Shown here in pieces: positions 18,174 to 26,747 of a DNA stretch of 64,000 bases; within the stretch, counting starts at the first letter, position 1, and every line of letters starts with the position of its first letter. A model generated the notes under the pieces. That model was not told the DNA's origin, did not search any database, and saw only the letters and a list, made by a program, of their open reading frames with translations. The translations under genes and the position numbers were made by a program. The stretch spans positions 1-64,000 of the forward strand of contig CANJPU010000003.1 in assembly GCA_947476285.1 (NCBI GenBank), read 5' to 3'. This DNA comes from Comamonadaceae bacterium (lineage in GTDB: Bacteria > Pseudomonadota > Gammaproteobacteria > Burkholderiales > Burkholderiaceae_C).

Positions 18174-18755
18174 ATGAAACTCCTCGTCTTCGCCGGCAGC
18201 ACACGCCAACTTTCCTGGAACCGCAAACTCGCCAAGGCGACGGCTGACATGGCCGGCGCGAGCGGCGTAGAGGTCACCCACATCGAGCTCGGCGATTTTG
18301 ATGTGCCGATGTACAACGCCGACCTGGAAGCCAAGGGCACCCCGGTGGACGTGATCCGCCTCAAGCAGATCGCCTATGAGCACGCGGCCTGGATCATCTG
18401 CACACCCGAGTACAACGCCAGCTATCCGGCCCTGGTCAAGAACACCTTCGACTGGATCTCAAGCCCAGTCAAATCCGACCCGGTCTGGAACGACGATTTC
18501 CGTGCGACCCGCGGCAAGGTGGTGGGCGTGCTCAGCGCCTCGCCCGGCGCACTGGGCGGCCTGCGCTCGCAATCTCACCTGGTGCCGCTGCTGCTGAACC
18601 TGCAATGCTGGGTGGCGCCCAAAAATTTTGCGCTGGGCCGCGCCGCCGATGCGTTCGATGCGCAGGGGCAACTGATCAACGAGGCCGCCATCAAGAATGT
18701 GCAGGGCGTGATTGACCAGGTGGTGTGGGCCGCGCGGCGTTTTGCCGCTGTCTGA
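18174..18755 (+). CDS. NADPH-dependent FMN reductase-like flavoprotein
   Basis: 193 residues. The N-terminus MKLLVFAGSTRQLSWNRKLA and the block WIICTPEYNASYPALVKNTFDW match the NADPH-dependent FMN reductase/azoreductase family (flavodoxin fold; the PEYN motif binds FMN). GVLSASPGALGGLRSQ is a further family motif. Likely a cytosolic quinone or azo reductase; the natural acceptor is unknown. It is followed by an old-yellow-enzyme gene, so the two may share a redox role. Confidence 0.87.
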   Translation: MKLLVFAGSTRQLSWNRKLAKATADMAGASGVEVTHIELGDFDVPMYNADLEAKGTPVDVIRLKQIAYEHAAWIICTPEYNASYPALVKNTFDWISSPVKSDPVWNDDFRATRGKVVGVLSASPGALGGLRSQSHLVPLLLNLQCWVAPKNFALGRAADAFDAQGQLINEAAIKNVQGVIDQVVWAARRFAAV

Positions 18756-18843
18756 CACGCCCAAGCTTGCGCTAGCGCAAATGCCAACGCCTTGAGTTGG
18801 CAAGGCTGCTGGTTTCCCGCTACGCTGAGGGCAGGAGTTATTC

Positions 18844-19971
18844 ATGCCCAGTCTTTTTGATCCCTTGCGGGTCGGTCCGTGGGACCTGCCCAACCGCATC
18901 GTGATGGCGCCACTCACGCGCAACCGCGCTCCGGACGCCATCCCCACCCCTTTGATGGCCGAGTATTACCTGCAGCGCGCCAGCGCCGGCCTGCTGATCA
19001 CCGAAGCCACCGCCATCAGTGCCCAAGGCCAGGGCTACGCCGACGTTCCCGGCCTTTATGGCACCGAGCAACTCGACGGCTGGAGGCGAATCACCGATGC
19101 CGTGCACGCTCACCACGGCCGCATTGTGGTTCAGCTATGGCATGTGGGGCGGGTGTCCCATGTGGATCTGCAGCCCCACGCGGGCAAGCCCGTTGCGCCA
19201 TCGGCAATCACCGCCAAGACCAAGACCTATCTGATCAAGGACGGCGTTGGCTCCTTCGCGCCCACCTCCGAGCCACGGGCGCTGGACTCAGAAGAACTCC
19301 CCGGCATCGTGCACGACTATCGCCACGCAGCGCGTCATGCAGTGAGTACCGCCGGCTTTGATGGGGTAGAAGTCCACGCGGCCAATGGCTACTTGCTGGA
19401 CCAGTTTTTGAAGACCGGCGCCAACAAGCGCACCGACGACTACGGCGGCTCGATTGCCAACCGCGCGCGGCTGCTGCTCGAGGTGATGCGCGCCGTGGTC
19501 GGCGAAGTGGGCGGCGCACGTACCGGTGTGCGCCTGTCACCGGTCACCCCAGCCAACGACATCCACGACGACGACCCGCAGCACTTGTTCGAATATGTTG
19601 TGCGGCAACTTGCGTCGCTGGGCTTGGCCTACATTCATGTGGTGGAGGGCGCAACCGGCGGTCCGCGCGAAATCGAAGACCGCCCCTTTGACTATGCAGC
19701 CATGCGCAACGCCTGGCGCAAGGCCGGCGGCAAGGGCGCGTGGATGGTCAACAATGGCTATGACAAGCGCTTGGCAGAACACGCCCTGCAAAGCGGCGCC
19801 GACCTCGTCTCTTTTGGCAGGCACTACCTTGCCAACCCGGACTTGGTCACGCGGCTGCGGACCGACGCGCCGCTGAACCCGCCAGACAAGAGCACCTTCT
19901 ATGGCGGCGGCGCCAAGGGTTACACCGATTACCCGGCGCTAGCCCCCGCTTTGTCGCAGGCGTTGGTGTAA
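18844..19971 (+). CDS. Old-yellow-enzyme alkene reductase (NemA/XenB-like)
   Basis: 375 residues. SLFDPLRVGPWDLPNRIVMAP and LTRNRAPDAIPTPLMAEYY are the typical OYE N-terminus. VQLWHVGRVSH and GVEVHAANGYLLDQFLKTG give the FMN/substrate-binding residues, and the end SFGRHYLANPDLVTRL is conserved. Such FMN enzymes reduce activated C=C bonds, nitroesters or quinones with NADPH. A GGCAGGAG-like ribosome-binding site precedes the ATG. Confidence 0.92.
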   Translation: MPSLFDPLRVGPWDLPNRIVMAPLTRNRAPDAIPTPLMAEYYLQRASAGLLITEATAISAQGQGYADVPGLYGTEQLDGWRRITDAVHAHHGRIVVQLWHVGRVSHVDLQPHAGKPVAPSAITAKTKTYLIKDGVGSFAPTSEPRALDSEELPGIVHDYRHAARHAVSTAGFDGVEVHAANGYLLDQFLKTGANKRTDDYGGSIANRARLLLEVMRAVVGEVGGARTGVRLSPVTPANDIHDDDPQHLFEYVVRQLASLGLAYIHVVEGATGGPREIEDRPFDYAAMRNAWRKAGGKGAWMVNNGYDKRLAEHALQSGADLVSFGRHYLANPDLVTRLRTDAPLNPPDKSTFYGGGAKGYTDYPALAPALSQALV

Positions 19972-20107
19972 CCGGGTCACGCTGGTAAACCTGCAGCATT
20001 TACACGCCAGCTACTTGCGCTGCATTTGCGGTACACATGAGGCATCCACACTCTCTTTCATGCTGCAAGCCAATTCGGACGCAGTTCACGAACGAAAGGA
20101 CATGTTC

Positions 20108-20650
20108 ATGAAATCCGCTCACAAGCATTTGATCATCGCTGGCCTGCTGGCCACGCTGGGTCTGGCCGCCAGTGCCCAGACACCACCGCCGGGCATGGGC
20201 CCTGGGCCCGGCGCCATGATGCACGACGGCCAACGCGGCATGGACCCCGCGCGCATGCAAGAGCGCATGGGCCGCATGCAAGAGCGCATGGCCAAACGCT
20301 TGGACGCGTTCAAGCAGAAGCTGCAGATCAGCCCGGCGCAAGAAGGTGCCTGGACCACCTTTGCCGCAGCACTGAAGCCAACGCCCATGCAACGCCCTGA
20401 TCGCGCTGAGATTCAACGCCTGAGCACGCCCGAGCGCATCGACCGCATGCGTGCCCTGCGCTCAACGCGCATGGCCGAGATGGACAAGCGCGCAGATGCC
20501 ACCAAGGTGTTCTACGCCGCGCTCACCGCCGAACAAAAGAAAGTGTTCGATGACACGACCGCGCGCCACCATGGCGGCGGCAGAGGAGGCCCACGCCACC
20601 ATGGCGGCATGTTCGGTCAGCAACCAGAAGGCCACAATCACGCGGGCTGA
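20108..20650 (+). CDS. Spy/CpxP-like periplasmic LTXXQ-motif protein
   Basis: 180 residues. A signal peptide (MKSAHKHLIIAGLLATLGLA, cleavage after ASA) is followed by a Pro/Gly/Met-rich linker and a helical domain rich in Arg/Met with one clear LTAEQ (LTXXQ) motif near VFYAALTAEQKKVF; the tail is His/Gly-rich (ARHHGGGRGGPRHHGG). Two ATGs compete; 20108 is preferred because the AAAGGA ribosome-binding site ends at 20100, seven bases away, while 20102 would be only one base away. Spy-type proteins are periplasmic chaperones; the His/Met-rich ends suggest metal binding, which is inference. Confidence 0.75.
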   Translation: MKSAHKHLIIAGLLATLGLAASAQTPPPGMGPGPGAMMHDGQRGMDPARMQERMGRMQERMAKRLDAFKQKLQISPAQEGAWTTFAAALKPTPMQRPDRAEIQRLSTPERIDRMRALRSTRMAEMDKRADATKVFYAALTAEQKKVFDDTTARHHGGGRGGPRHHGGMFGQQPEGHNHAG

Positions 20651-20754
20651 ACCTCTCGTGTGATGCCGGATCATCGAGCCTGTGGCCAGGAGCCTGGACG
20701 CGGCTGTTAAGATTCGCCGCTTTTTAGCCCCGTTTCTTCACTCGCTACAGCTCG

Positions 20755-21501
20755 ATGACCGTTGCCCTCGCAGGACGCGCCCCTGCCACTTTTGAAATCA
20801 AGAGCGCAAACCTGCCATTGGTGTCGCTGATCCTCAAGTCAGCCGATCTCTGCGCCGTGGCGGCCGAACTGCAGGACCGCTTTGGCGACCTGCCCGATTT
20901 CTTCGACCATGACCCTATGGTGCTGGACCTCTCCGCGCTGAAAGCGCAAGAGGATCTGCCCGTCGATTTCAGCCGCCTGGTGGCCTTGCTGCGAGACTTT
21001 CGCGTGCTGCCAGTGGCGGTGCGCGGCGGCAATGCCGAACAAATGAAAGCGGCACTCGCCGCTGGCCTGGCGCCCGCCGGTGATTTGCTGATGCCTGTTG
21101 CCAGTCTTCATCAAACAGCGGAGCCGGCACCTCAGCCGCCGCCGGTATCAGCTCTCATCATCGACCGACCGCTGCGCTCAGGTCAGCAGGTCTATGCGCG
21201 CGGGCGCGATCTGGTGGTGCTCAGCATGGTCAACCCCGGCGCGGAGGTCATTGCGGATGGTCACATTCATGTTTACGCGCCCCTGCGTGGCAAAGCCATC
21301 GCCGGAGCACGCGGCAATACCGAGGCGCGCATTCTGTCGTTGTGCCTGGAACCCGAACTCATCTCCATCGCAGGCGTCTACCGCACGAGCGAAGTGCCGC
21401 TGCCTTCCGACTTGCTGTCCCGGCCCACTCAAGTGCGCCTGGAAGGCGGGGTTGAAGGCAAGCTGGTGATGGAGCTTCTCAACGAAGGCGCACGCCGCTG
21501 A
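20755..21501 (+). CDS. minC: Septum-site inhibitor MinC
   Basis: 248 residues, first gene of minCDE. The N-terminal domain (FEIKSANLPLVSLILKSADL) and the C-terminal beta-helix domain (RSGQQVYARGRDLVVLSMVNPGAEVIADG, HVYAPLRGKAIAGARGNTEA) are diagnostic. MinC blocks FtsZ assembly away from midcell when recruited by MinD. A proline-rich linker separates the domains at about residues 118-135. minD follows after 48 bases. Confidence 0.95.
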   Translation: MTVALAGRAPATFEIKSANLPLVSLILKSADLCAVAAELQDRFGDLPDFFDHDPMVLDLSALKAQEDLPVDFSRLVALLRDFRVLPVAVRGGNAEQMKAALAAGLAPAGDLLMPVASLHQTAEPAPQPPPVSALIIDRPLRSGQQVYARGRDLVVLSMVNPGAEVIADGHIHVYAPLRGKAIAGARGNTEARILSLCLEPELISIAGVYRTSEVPLPSDLLSRPTQVRLEGGVEGKLVMELLNEGARR

Positions 21502-21549
21502 GGCGCCGCCCCAACCCACGAATCCAACATAAAACCACAAGGACATTCC

Positions 21550-22365
21550 ATGGCAAGAATCATCGTCGTCACATCCGGCAAGGGTGGTGTCGGCAAGACC
21601 ACCACCAGCGCCAGCTTCGCCTCGGGCCTGGCAATGGCGGGCCACAAGACCGCCGTGATCGACTTCGACGTCGGGCTGCGCAATCTGGACCTCATCATGG
21701 GCTGCGAGCGGCGCGTGGTGTATGACCTGATCAACGTGATACAGGGCGAAGCCAATCTCAACCAGGCCCTCATCAAGGACAAGCAGTGCGACAACCTGTT
21801 CGTGCTGGCCGCCTCCCAGACGCGCGACAAGGAAGCCCTGTCCAAGGATGGCGTGGAGCGGGTGCTCAAGGACTTGTCGGCCATGGGCTTCGAATACATT
21901 GTGTGCGACTCACCCGCGGGCATTGAGACCGGCGCCTTGATGGCCATGCATTTTGCCGACGAGGCGCTGGTGGTGACCAACCCCGAAGTCTCCTCGGTGC
22001 GCGACTCCGACCGCATCCTGGGCATGCTGGCCAGCAAGACCAAGCGCGCCATTGATGGCAAGGAGCCCATCAAGGAGCACCTGCTGATCACTCGCTACAA
22101 CCCCAACCGGGTTGACCAGGGGCAGATGCTTTCACTGGATGACATCCAGGACATTCTTCGCATCAAGCTGATCGGCGTCATCCCCGAAAGCGAATCGGTG
22201 CTGCAGGCATCCAACCAGGGCACGCCAGCCGTGCACATGAAGGGCAGCGACGTGTCCGAGGCCTACAAGGACGTCATCGATCGCTTCCTGGGCACTGACA
22301 AACCGATGCGCTTTGTCGATGCGCAAAAGACGGGCTTTCTCAAGCGTCTGTTCGGGAGCAAATAA
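21550..22365 (+). CDS. minD: Septum-site-determining ATPase MinD
   Basis: 271 residues. Deviant Walker A SGKGGVGKTTTSASF at residues about 9-23, DFDVGLRNLDLIMGCERRVV, and the C-terminal amphipathic membrane-targeting helix (TGFLKRLFGSK) are all present. MinD dimerises on the membrane with ATP, recruits MinC and oscillates with MinE. GGACATTCC just upstream contains a ribosome-binding site. minE starts 3 bases after its stop. Confidence 0.97.
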   Translation: MARIIVVTSGKGGVGKTTTSASFASGLAMAGHKTAVIDFDVGLRNLDLIMGCERRVVYDLINVIQGEANLNQALIKDKQCDNLFVLAASQTRDKEALSKDGVERVLKDLSAMGFEYIVCDSPAGIETGALMAMHFADEALVVTNPEVSSVRDSDRILGMLASKTKRAIDGKEPIKEHLLITRYNPNRVDQGQMLSLDDIQDILRIKLIGVIPESESVLQASNQGTPAVHMKGSDVSEAYKDVIDRFLGTDKPMRFVDAQKTGFLKRLFGSK

Positions 22366-22368
22366 GAC

Positions 22369-22617
22369 ATGGGAACATTCCTGTCTTTCCTGCTGGGCGA
22401 GAAAAAGAAAACCGCCAGCGTCGCCAAGGAGCGTCTGCAGATCATCCTGGCGCACGAGCGCAGCGGCCGTGGTGCGGCCCAGCCTGACTATCTGCCAGCC
22501 CTGCAAAAGGAGTTGGTCGCCGTCATCTCCAAGTACATCAAGATCGGCCCGCAAGACATCAAGGTCAACCTGGAGGTGCTGGAAGTGAAGATCGAATTGC
22601 CCGAACACCACAAGTAG
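22369..22617 (+). CDS. minE: Cell-division topological specificity factor MinE
   Basis: 82 residues, normal size. N-terminal membrane/MinD-binding part ([29 protein letters not shown]) and the dimerisation part ([28 protein letters not shown]) are intact. It stimulates MinD ATPase and drives pole-to-pole oscillation. Confidence 0.96.
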   Translation: MGTFLSFLLGEKKKTASVAKERLQIILAHERSGRGAAQPDYLPALQKELVAVISKYIKIGPQDIKVNLEVLEVKIELPEHHK

Positions 22618-22700
22618 CCCGCTGTTGTGCTTGAGGGCCTCACACTCCCTTACACGCCGACCATCTTGACAGCATGCACCCGCAGGCCGATAAAGGCTGC

Positions 22701-23234
22701 ATGCTCAACTCTACCGTGGTGCGTGTCACGCACCGCTACCAGCTGCCCGTCCAGCGCGCATTCGATGCGTGGCTCACGCCTGCCCTGGCCGGGCGCTTTC
22801 TCTTTGCCACCCGCACCGGCAACATCCTGCATTGCGAGATCGACCCCCAGGTCGGCGGCCGCTTCACCGTCACCGACCGTAGGCCTACTGCAGACGGGGA
22901 CGAGAGTTTCTTCGAAGCGCAGCATCACGGCGTATTCATCCAGATCGAGCGGCCGCGCAAACTGGTGTTCGACTTGCGCGTCGAGCCTTACTCAGATCAA
23001 GCCACGCGCGTGAGTCTGGACTTCACCGCCCTGGGAGACAACTTGTGCGAGATCGTGCTGATACACGAACTGGGCGCAAGCGAAGATGCCCGCGCGAACG
23101 CTGAGCGCGCGCGGCTGGGCTGGGTCAACATGCTCAGCGAGCTCGACAAGGTTCTCAGCACGCGCAGTTGGGGAGTAAACCTAGAAACGGCAGTTGACCG
23201 CTTGTTTTCAGCAGGAAGTACCCGTCGGCATTGA
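22701..23234 (+). CDS. SRPBCC/AHSA1-like domain protein with an altered C-terminus
   Basis: 177 residues from the ATG at 22701 (another ATG at 22674 is in frame). VVRVTHRYQLPVQRAFDAWL and HCEIDPQVGGRFTVTD are typical of SRPBCC (START-like) domains of the AHSA1 type, and RLGWVNMLSELDKVL is the usual terminal helix. The last 19 codons (GVNLETAVDRLFSAGSTRRH) run into a 123-bp inverted-repeat element that supplies the stop codon, so the natural C-terminus was replaced. Ligand unknown. Confidence 0.72.
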   Translation: MLNSTVVRVTHRYQLPVQRAFDAWLTPALAGRFLFATRTGNILHCEIDPQVGGRFTVTDRRPTADGDESFFEAQHHGVFIQIERPRKLVFDLRVEPYSDQATRVSLDFTALGDNLCEIVLIHELGASEDARANAERARLGWVNMLSELDKVLSTRSWGVNLETAVDRLFSAGSTRRH

Positions 23235-23298
23235 GCTTTATGGCCTTGAAGTTCCTCACCGATTGGGTGAGAGCGCGTCCAACTGCCGTTTCTAGGTT
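23176..23298. mobile_element. 123-bp MITE-like element with perfect 19-bp terminal inverted repeats
   Basis: AACCTAGAAACGGCAGTTG at 23176-23194 is exactly inverted at 23280-23298. The interior is non-coding and contains a small hairpin (CTCACC-GATT-GGGTGAG). The left end lies inside the SRPBCC coding frame. No clear target-site duplication is seen. Structure fits a non-autonomous element, but a structured 3' UTR is an alternative. Confidence 0.55.
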
Positions 23299-23331
23299 CA
23301 AAATACCCGGAATGGTCTGAGCCGCGCGGAC

Positions 23332-23952
23332 TCAGGCGCAGGCAGCGGCCAGGTGTTGTTCGATGGCACGCGGCACTGCGGCGCGGCTGCATGCCTGAAG
23401 CTTCATCAGCAAGTCGTGCGAAGGCTGCGCCACCCCAAAGCGAGACCGCAGGTCCGTGCGAATTTGCGCCAGCAAGGCGGCCGCTGTTTCCGCATCGGAC
23501 ATCGCCCGGTGCGCGCGCCCCGACAAAGGCAAGGCATGAAAAGCGGCCAGAGAACCCAGCTTGTAATTGGGCGCCTGCGGATACAAGCGGCGCGACAAGA
23601 GCATCGTGCAGGCAAAGGGCTGCGGCGCGGCATGGCCCAATCTCTCCAGCTCGGCCGCCCAGAAGCGCCGGTCGAATGACGCGTTGTGCGCCGCCATGGG
23701 CCTGGCGCCGACAAAGCGGCTGGCCTGCGCCATGACCTGCGCGGCTGGCGGCGCGCGCGCGATCATCTCGTTGCTGATGCCGGTGTAGGCCTCGATGAAA
23801 GAAGAGATGCGCACACCCGCGTTCATCAGGCTCTGAAACCGATCAAGCACCCGATCGCCATCCATCAGCACAATGGCGATTTCGGTGGCCCGGTCACCCA
23901 TGGCGGGCGAGAGGCCAGTGGTCTCGAAGTCGATGACGGCGATGAGGGTCAT
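23332..23952 (-). CDS. DnaQ-like 3'-5' exonuclease (DEDDh)
   Basis: 206 residues from the ATG at 23952. Exo I DFETTGLSPAMGDRATEIAI, Exo II AHNASFDRRFW and Exo III HRAMSDAETAA give the full DEDDh set. It resembles stand-alone DnaQ-family exonucleases rather than the Pol III epsilon subunit, having no clear polymerase-binding tail. Likely a cytosolic nuclease on single-stranded DNA or RNA ends. It begins 18 bases after the DUF4143 ATPase gene on the same strand. Confidence 0.85.
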   Translation of the reverse strand: MTLIAVIDFETTGLSPAMGDRATEIAIVLMDGDRVLDRFQSLMNAGVRISSFIEAYTGISNEMIARAPPAAQVMAQASRFVGARPMAAHNASFDRRFWAAELERLGHAAPQPFACTMLLSRRLYPQAPNYKLGSLAAFHALPLSGRAHRAMSDAETAAALLAQIRTDLRSRFGVAQPSHDLLMKLQACSRAAVPRAIEQHLAAACA

Positions 23953-23970
23953 GCTATTGCCCCCTCTCAC

Positions 23971-25140
23971 TCACGCAGTCGCAGGAATCATCGCCCACAG
24001 CGGCACAGCTTCTATACCGTCGGCCAGACTGAATCTGTGCAATCCCGGGTACACAACGTACAACGCATCCAACTTCAAGTCGTCCATGGCAATGCGCATG
24101 GATGGCGTGACCTTGGGCACGTCGGCGCGCTTGAACTCGACGCCGACTCGCTGCTGGCCCTTGAGCATTAGCAAATCAAGTTCAGCGCCCTGATGGGTGG
24201 CCCAGAAGTAGGCCTGGTCGGGCTGCGCGATGCGCAGCACCTGTTCGAGCGCAAAGCCCTCCCAACTTGCACCGACTCGCGGATGCGTCACCAGCTCAGG
24301 GAGTGACTTGATACCCAACAAAGTATGGAGCAGGCCGGTGTCGCGAAAATAAATCTTGGGCGACTTTACCTGCCGCTTGCCAAGGTTTTCGTACCAGGGA
24401 AGAAGCTGCCGGATCATGAAGGTTTGAGTCAGAGAGTCAAGATAACGCCTGACCGTAGACTCATTGACACCGAGCGACTGTGCCGGCAGGGCTGCATTCC
24501 ATATCTGCCCATGGAAGTGCGCCAACATCGACCAAAACCTTAGCATCGCAGGCGCCGGAACTGCACCGCCAAACTCCGGCAAATCAGTGCGCACAAACCT
24601 GTCAATCGCAGTTTCACGCCAGCGAAAACTCAATGCCTCGTCCGGTGCCAGATATGCCTGAGGGTACCCTCCGTAAAGCCAAAGTCGATCCATCTCTTTG
24701 GAGCCGACTCCCGTTTCGTCCACCGAAAATCCTGTGACCTCCACGCTCGCGATTCGCCCTAGCAGCGACTCGCTTTGCTTGAGCAGCTTGTGATCGGCAC
24801 TGCCGAGCAGCAGATACTGGCCTGGCCGGTTGATGTGAGTCGGCCGGTCAATCAACACCCGCAGTGTCTGGAACAATTCGGGGGCATAGTGAACCTCATC
24901 GATCACCACGAGGCCCTCGAGCTTGCTCAAGGTTTCCATCGGATTGGCAAGCAGCCTGCGTGCCGAGGGACGCTCCAGGTCAAAATAATTGGGATGATCG
25001 GCCGGCAAGATCTGGCGCGCCAGCGTGGTTTTTCCGATCTGTCTTGGGCCGACCAGCTCCACCGCTCTGAAAAAAGACAGAAGCTGTCGGATGTGGGCAA
25101 TAAGCCTGGGGCGTTGCAACATCACTGAAGTGTATCCCAT
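23971..25140 (-). CDS. Intact DUF4143-type AAA ATPase
   Basis: 389 residues. Walker A ELVGPRQIGKTTLARQIL, Walker B GLVVIDEVHYAPELF, and the sensor region YLLLGSADHKLLKQSESLLGR are followed by a winged-helix-like part (SLGVNESTVRRYLDSL) and a C-terminal PD-(D/E)XK-like core with GAELDLLMLKGQQRVGVEFK, where the E-D-EFK residues are complete. Function of the family is not established. The ATG at 25140 directly abuts a 44-bp perfect palindrome; a second ATG lies at 25122. A different, broken member of the family is at 8770. Confidence 0.88.
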   Translation of the reverse strand: MGYTSVMLQRPRLIAHIRQLLSFFRAVELVGPRQIGKTTLARQILPADHPNYFDLERPSARRLLANPMETLSKLEGLVVIDEVHYAPELFQTLRVLIDRPTHINRPGQYLLLGSADHKLLKQSESLLGRIASVEVTGFSVDETGVGSKEMDRLWLYGGYPQAYLAPDEALSFRWRETAIDRFVRTDLPEFGGAVPAPAMLRFWSMLAHFHGQIWNAALPAQSLGVNESTVRRYLDSLTQTFMIRQLLPWYENLGKRQVKSPKIYFRDTGLLHTLLGIKSLPELVTHPRVGASWEGFALEQVLRIAQPDQAYFWATHQGAELDLLMLKGQQRVGVEFKRADVPKVTPSMRIAMDDLKLDALYVVYPGLHRFSLADGIEAVPLWAMIPATA

Positions 25141-25184
25141 TCACCATGAAATTCCCGCATCGCCGTGCGGGAATTTCATGGTGA
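25141..25184. promoter_or_regulatory. Long perfect palindrome abutting the DUF4143 ATPase start codon
   Basis: TCACCATGAAATTCCCGCA at 25141-25159 and its exact complement at 25166-25184, separated by TCGCCG. It begins at the base next to the start codon, so it can act as an operator in DNA or as a 19-bp hairpin at the 5' end of the mRNA. The sequence is unrelated to the palindromes before the other DUF4143 gene. Confidence 0.8.
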
Positions 25185-25212
25185 TTGTACCTTCAGCCAA
25201 GTCCAGTACACA

Positions 25213-25791
25213 TCACCCCAGCGGCCGCACACCGATCAAAGGCGCATGCAACACCATGGCAAACACCAGCGCGGCGACCACGCCGACCACCACCGTGATG
25301 ACTCCGCCCGCCACAGTGCCAGGTGGATACACGGTGCCTGCCGCCCGGTCACGCTGACGTGCCGCCCGGAAGCTAAGCACCGCCCAGGCGAGAAAAGCGC
25401 CAAAGAGCACCACATCGGCCAACCTGCCCGCCGCGAGCAGATGCGCAAGCGCCCAGACCTTGACCGACAAGACCATCGGGTGATGCAGCCTGGCCTTGAA
25501 CCCATTGCGCGGAACATAGGCCGCGACGAACAGGATGAAGGCCCCCACCATCAGCAGCGCAGTCACATGCCGCATCCAGGCCGGTGAAGTCCACAGCACC
25601 AACGACCCTTGCCGCGCCTGGCCAAAGCCCCAGACCATGACGGCAAAGCCGACAATCGAAGCGACTGTGTACAAGCCCTTCCAGGGCAGTGGACCCAGCC
25701 TGGCAATCATCGAAGTGCGCCAGCCGTCGGCAAAGATACGCGTGGCATGCACGCCAAGAAACAATATGAGCCCCAGGATCAGCATCGTCAT
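25213..25791 (-). CDS. NnrU-family membrane protein
   Basis: 192 residues with about six membrane helices. MLILGLILFLGVHATRIFAD is the usual NnrU N-terminus and HPMVLSVKVWALAHLLAAGRLADVVLFG holds the conserved His and core. NnrU was linked to nitrite/nitric-oxide reduction, but the family (including isoprenoid-metabolism relatives) is much wider and no denitrification gene is near. Start chosen at the ATG 25791; TTG at 25806 is possible. Confidence 0.82.
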   Translation of the reverse strand: MTMLILGLILFLGVHATRIFADGWRTSMIARLGPLPWKGLYTVASIVGFAVMVWGFGQARQGSLVLWTSPAWMRHVTALLMVGAFILFVAAYVPRNGFKARLHHPMVLSVKVWALAHLLAAGRLADVVLFGAFLAWAVLSFRAARQRDRAAGTVYPPGTVAGGVITVVVGVVAALVFAMVLHAPLIGVRPLG

Positions 25792-25868
25792 TTGGAAACT
25801 CTCCAAAGCTTGTGTAGGCGGATTATGAAGCCACGCGGGCCGTGCGGGGCTACGCTACATTTCGAGCC

Positions 25869-26570
25869 ATGCACAAGAAAGCCCTCGTTCTCTTCTCTGG
25901 CGGCCAGGACTCCGCTACCTGCCTGGCCTGGGCGCTGGATCGCTACGAACAGGTCGAGACCATCGGCTTTGACTACGGCCAACGCCACCGGGTTGAACTC
26001 GATTGCCGCATAACCGTGCTTCAAAACCTGCGCGATGCCTTCCCGCACTGGGCCGCTCGCCTGGGGCAAGATCATTTGCTGGACCTGGGCTTACTGGGCC
26101 AGATCAGCGAAACCGCGCTCACCGCAGACAAGGTCATCACCTTCGAACAAAGCGGCCTGCCCAACACCTTCGTGCCCGGCCGCAATCTGATTTTCTTCAC
26201 CTTCGCCGCAGCCGTGGCCTATAGGCGCGGCATCAGCGTGCTGGTGGGCGGCATGTGCGAGACCGATTACTCGGGCTACCCCGACTGCCGCGACGACACC
26301 TTGAAATCACTGCAGGTGACCCTGGGCCTGGGGCTGGATCAACGCCTGGTCATCGAAACCCCCTTGATGTGGCTGGACAAGAGCCAAACCTGGGTGATGG
26401 CGAAAAGTCTGGGTGGGCCGGGCCTAGTGGAGATCATCCGGCGCGATACCCATAGCTGCTATGTGGGCGACCACAGCACGCTGCATGCGTGGGGCTACGG
26501 ATGCGGCAAGTGTCCGGCCTGTGAGTTACGGGCGAAAGGGTTTGACGCATTTGCACGTGCTGTGATCTGA
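25869..26570 (+). CDS. queC: 7-cyano-7-deazaguanine synthase QueC
   Basis: 233 residues. PP-loop [18 protein letters not shown] at the N-terminus, [16 protein letters not shown] and the C-terminal zinc site CYVGD...[13 protein letters not shown] define QueC, which converts 7-carboxy-7-deazaguanine to preQ0 with ATP and ammonia in queuosine biosynthesis. The ATG at 25869 places the PP-loop at residue 8. No other queuosine gene is adjacent, and no preQ1 riboswitch is seen upstream. Confidence 0.95.
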   Translation: MHKKALVLFSGGQDSATCLAWALDRYEQVETIGFDYGQRHRVELDCRITVLQNLRDAFPHWAARLGQDHLLDLGLLGQISETALTADKVITFEQSGLPNTFVPGRNLIFFTFAAAVAYRRGISVLVGGMCETDYSGYPDCRDDTLKSLQVTLGLGLDQRLVIETPLMWLDKSQTWVMAKSLGGPGLVEIIRRDTHSCYVGDHSTLHAWGYGCGKCPACELRAKGFDAFARAVI

Positions 26571-26747
26571 CGCCGCCTTGAGCTGTTAAGTGCCCCATAG
26601 GCCATAGGCCGGGTAGCCACTGGCCTCTCGGCAAGGCATCCATGAGATACTGTTATTGTTTCAATAATCGTTTCATGTCGCACATTGTCTACCGCAAGTC
26701 TGAGAGGTAGAAGCAGCATAATTAATAGCCAAGCATCGTTTCATACC

